Assembly (NCBI GenBank): GCA_959600065.1
Contig: CAUGKZ010000112.1
Location: forward strand, 1-6,142
DNA from: an uncultured Kroppenstedtia sp.
GTDB lineage: Bacteria > Bacillota > Bacilli > Thermoactinomycetales > DSM-45169
Direction: 5' to 3'
DNA: 6,142 nt
Shown here: piece after piece, positions 3,953-6,142 of the stretch
Position numbering within the stretch: position 1 is the first letter of the stretch
Layout: every line of letters starts with the position of its first letter
Notes under the pieces: generated by a model
The model's input: only the letters and a program-made list of their open reading frames with translations
What the model was told of the DNA's origin: nothing
Databases searched by the model: none
Program-made: the position numbers and the translations under genes

Positions 3953-6078
3953 AACCGCTGGAGTTGTTGGAACGGTATTACGGCTACTCTTCTTTCCGTC
4001 CGGGACAAGAACAGATCATCGCGAGTATCCTGGACGGGCATAACACCTTTGCCATCATGCCCACCGGCGGCGGGAAATCGATCTGTTATCAGATTCCCGC
4101 CTTGATGATGAAAGGATTGACCTTGGTGGTCTCCCCCCTGATCTCCTTGATGAAAGACCAGGTGGATCATTTAAATCAGCTGGGCATTCCCGCCGCCTAT
4201 ATTAACAGCACCCTCTCCGTTGCACAGATGCAACAACATTTGCAGGATGCGGCCCGGGGCGCTTATAAGCTTGTCTACATAGCACCGGAACGACTGGAGT
4301 CTCCCCGTTTTCAGTCTCTGTTGCGGGACGTGCCCCTCTCTCTGGTCACCGTGGATGAGGCCCACTGCATCTCCCAGTGGGGACATGACTTCCGGCCCAG
4401 TTACCGGTCCATGAGCCATTGGCTCCAAGAGCTGCCCCACCGGCCAGTAATCGCCGCTTTCACAGCGACTGCTACCCAGGAAGTGCGGGAGGATATCGCC
4501 CGGCTTCTCTCCATCACGCCCCCCTGTGTCTTTGCCACTGGGTTGGAGCGAAAAAATCTTGCCTTCTCTGTTCTTCATGGAGAAAATGTGCGGGATTTTG
4601 CTGTGAAATACCTGAAGGAGCATCCAAGTCAACCAGGGATCTTCTACTGCTCCACCCGCAAGGATGTGGAGGCGCTGCATCGCTTCTTGACACAACGGGG
4701 ATTTGCGGTGGGTCGCTACCATGCCGGGCTGTCAGAGGAAGAGCGATGGCAAGTCCAGGAGGACTTCTCCTATGACCGGGTACAAGCCATTGTCGCCACC
4801 AATGCCTTTGGAATGGGTATCGATAAATCCAATGTCCGCTTCGTCATCCATTGTCAGGTCCCCCGTAATCTGGAATCCTACTATCAGGAGGCAGGGCGAG
4901 CCGGCCGAGACGGGGAAGAGAGCGACTGCATTCTGCTGTTCAATCCTGCGGATATCCGCACCCAACAATACCTGATCGAACAGTCTGAGCTGACACCGGA
5001 GTTGAAGAGCAAGGAACATCAAAAACTGCAGGAAATCTATCGCTACGCCCATACCCAAGGATGTCTGCAACAAACCTTCGTTCGCTACTTCGGGGAGAAA
5101 GCGAAGGAACCCTGTGGCACCTGCAGTAACTGTACCGCAGAAGAGGAACAGACCGATGTATCCGTGGAAGCACAAAAAATTTTCTCCTGTGTCCGCCGCA
5201 TGCGGGAACGGTTCGGAGTCACTCTGACCGCCCAGGTGCTAAAAGGTTCCAAAGCCAAACGGGTGTTGGATTTGGGATTCGATACCCTTCCCACCTATGG
5301 CCTGCTCCGCTCCTACTCCGAAAAGGAGATCACCCATCGGATCCGGATTTTGGTGGCGGAAGGGTATCTGCGCCTCAGCGAAGATGAGTACCCTACCTTA
5401 TCCCTCACTCCCGCCGCCGTCGAAGTGTTGAAGGGGAAACGACAGGTGTTGCTCCGATTGAAGAAACCGAAGGAGCGGACCACTCCCCGTCGGGAAGACC
5501 TGTTCGAAGAGTTGCGCGCCTTGCGGAAATCCCTCTCCGAAACGGAACAAGTCCCTCCCTACATGATCTTCCCGGACAGTACCCTGACCGACTTGGCTCG
5601 AGTCCTTCCCATAGACCGAGAACATATGCGGAGGGTGAAAGGGGTGGGAGAAAAGAAACTGGCCAAGTACGGTGACCCTTTCCTCACCACCATTCGGGAG
5701 TATGCAGAAAAACAAGGAATCTCTCCCGATGCCGAACAGGTGGTCGCCGTTACGGTCTCCTCGGAGAAAAAATCCGATTCTCCACCCAGTCACCTGACTA
5801 CCTGGAGCTTGTGGCAAGAGGGAAAAACGCTGGATGAAATCAGTCAGGAACGGGGGCTCTCTCCCACCACGTTGGAAAACCACCTCCTTCGCGCCGCCGG
5901 AGAAGGTCACCCCGTACACTGGGACCGACTCATCCCCCCCGGAGATGAAGCTCAGATCCGGCAAGCCATCGAGAAAGTGGGAGGCACCCTGCTTAAACCG
6001 ATCAAAGAGGCATTGCCTGAGCAAATCACCTACACCGCAATCAAAGCGGTCCTCGCCAAAATGTCGGATTCATCTTAA
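3943..6078 (+). CDS. recQ: ATP-dependent DNA helicase RecQ with C-terminal HTH domain
   Basis: RecQ unwinds DNA 3'-to-5' in recombination and stalled-fork repair. Helicase motifs appear in order: FRPGQ (18-22, motif 0), TGGGKS (41-46, Walker A), DEAH (138-141), the RecQ aromatic loop CISQWGHDFRPSY (142-154), TAT (174-176), ATNAFGMGIDK (285-295) and QEAGRAGRDG (315-324). The zinc site is C374, C391, C394 and C397. A winged-helix RQC domain follows (about 405-500), then an HRDC domain (about 515-595) containing VPPYMIF. Residues 618-706 resemble the HTH_40 domain found at the end of some RecQ proteins and of YpbB, the RecQ partner in B. subtilis. This explains the length of 711, compared with about 590 for B. 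subtilis RecQ. The Shine-Dalgarno GGAAGGAG (3934-3941) is only one base from the ATG; TTG at 3949 is better spaced and would remove two residues. All catalytic residues are present. Confidence 0.96.
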   Translation: MFLKPLELLERYYGYSSFRPGQEQIIASILDGHNTFAIMPTGGGKSICYQIPALMMKGLTLVVSPLISLMKDQVDHLNQLGIPAAYINSTLSVAQMQQHLQDAARGAYKLVYIAPERLESPRFQSLLRDVPLSLVTVDEAHCISQWGHDFRPSYRSMSHWLQELPHRPVIAAFTATATQEVREDIARLLSITPPCVFATGLERKNLAFSVLHGENVRDFAVKYLKEHPSQPGIFYCSTRKDVEALHRFLTQRGFAVGRYHAGLSEEERWQVQEDFSYDRVQAIVATNAFGMGIDKSNVRFVIHCQVPRNLESYYQEAGRAGRDGEESDCILLFNPADIRTQQYLIEQSELTPELKSKEHQKLQEIYRYAHTQGCLQQTFVRYFGEKAKEPCGTCSNCTAEEEQTDVSVEAQKIFSCVRRMRERFGVTLTAQVLKGSKAKRVLDLGFDTLPTYGLLRSYSEKEITHRIRILVAEGYLRLSEDEYPTLSLTPAAVEVLKGKRQVLLRLKKPKERTTPRREDLFEELRALRKSLSETEQVPPYMIFPDSTLTDLARVLPIDREHMRRVKGVGEKKLAKYGDPFLTTIREYAEKQGISPDAEQVVAVTVSSEKKSDSPPSHLTTWSLWQEGKTLDEISQERGLSPTTLENHLLRAAGEGHPVHWDRLIPPGDEAQIRQAIEKVGGTLLKPIKEALPEQITYTAIKAVLAKMSDSS

Positions 6079-6142
6079 GTCTGGGCTAAGGTAAGGATGG
6101 TGGGGATTTGATTCGCCTTTGCGCTCTTTGCAAGAGATCGGA
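6079..6142. other. Sequence after recQ, no gene or terminator seen
   Basis: The last 64 bases after the recQ TAA hold only a small CTCTT/AAGAG hairpin (6123-6135) with no T-run. The recQ transcript probably ends, or another gene begins, beyond the window. Confidence 0.4.

Noticed and set aside
5398..6024. 208-codon minus-strand ORF opposite recQ
   Set aside because: It is a shadow of the GC-rich recQ coding sequence, which has complete helicase, RQC and HRDC motifs.

Overview
The window looks like a chromosomal segment of a Gram-positive Bacillota, probably order Bacillales. The Shine-Dalgarno sequences are strong (GGAGGTG, AGGAGG, GAGGTGA), TTG starts appear to be used, and the AdhB-like dehydrogenase and RecQ are of Bacillales type. 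The main part is moderately GC-rich (a sampled recQ line is about 60% G+C), which would suit the Thermoactinomycetaceae. That placement is a guess from composition and protein style, not a search result.

Layout. (1) Positions 1-731 hold the 3' part of a membrane protein of the CPBP (CAAX protease/bacteriocin-processing) type, in markedly AT-rich DNA. It lacks the motif-2 histidine. (2) Positions 732-1010 are an AT-rich intergenic stretch with a TATAAT box, a purine-rich ribosome binding site, tiny reading frames, a perfect 18-bp inverted repeat and a second 9-bp inverted repeat. (3) Positions 1011-1697 (minus) are sfsA. (4) Positions 1698-1901 hold the sfsA promoter and leader, which carries an 80-bp transposon-like insertion with 9-bp terminal inverted repeats and an exact 9-bp target duplication. 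(5) Positions 1902-3038 (minus) encode a zinc alcohol/formaldehyde dehydrogenase. (6) Positions 3039-3472 are a 434-base divergent intergenic region. Much of it appears to be a longer relative of the 80-bp element and includes a 31-bp tandem repeat. (7) Positions 3473-3814 (plus) encode a small ASCH-domain protein. (8) Positions 3943-6078 (plus) encode RecQ helicase with an added C-terminal helix-turn-helix domain.

The genes do not form one pathway. sfsA and the dehydrogenase run in the same direction and could be co-transcribed by read-through, but sfsA has its own promoter-like sequence. The ASCH gene and recQ run the other way. The most interesting feature is not a gene: the two intergenic regions around the dehydrogenase share a non-autonomous repeat family (MITE-like). 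One copy is a clean insertion next to the predicted sfsA transcription start, and the other is longer and structurally more complex. I saw no complete new defence or metabolic system, no CRISPR array and no tRNA or rRNA gene.
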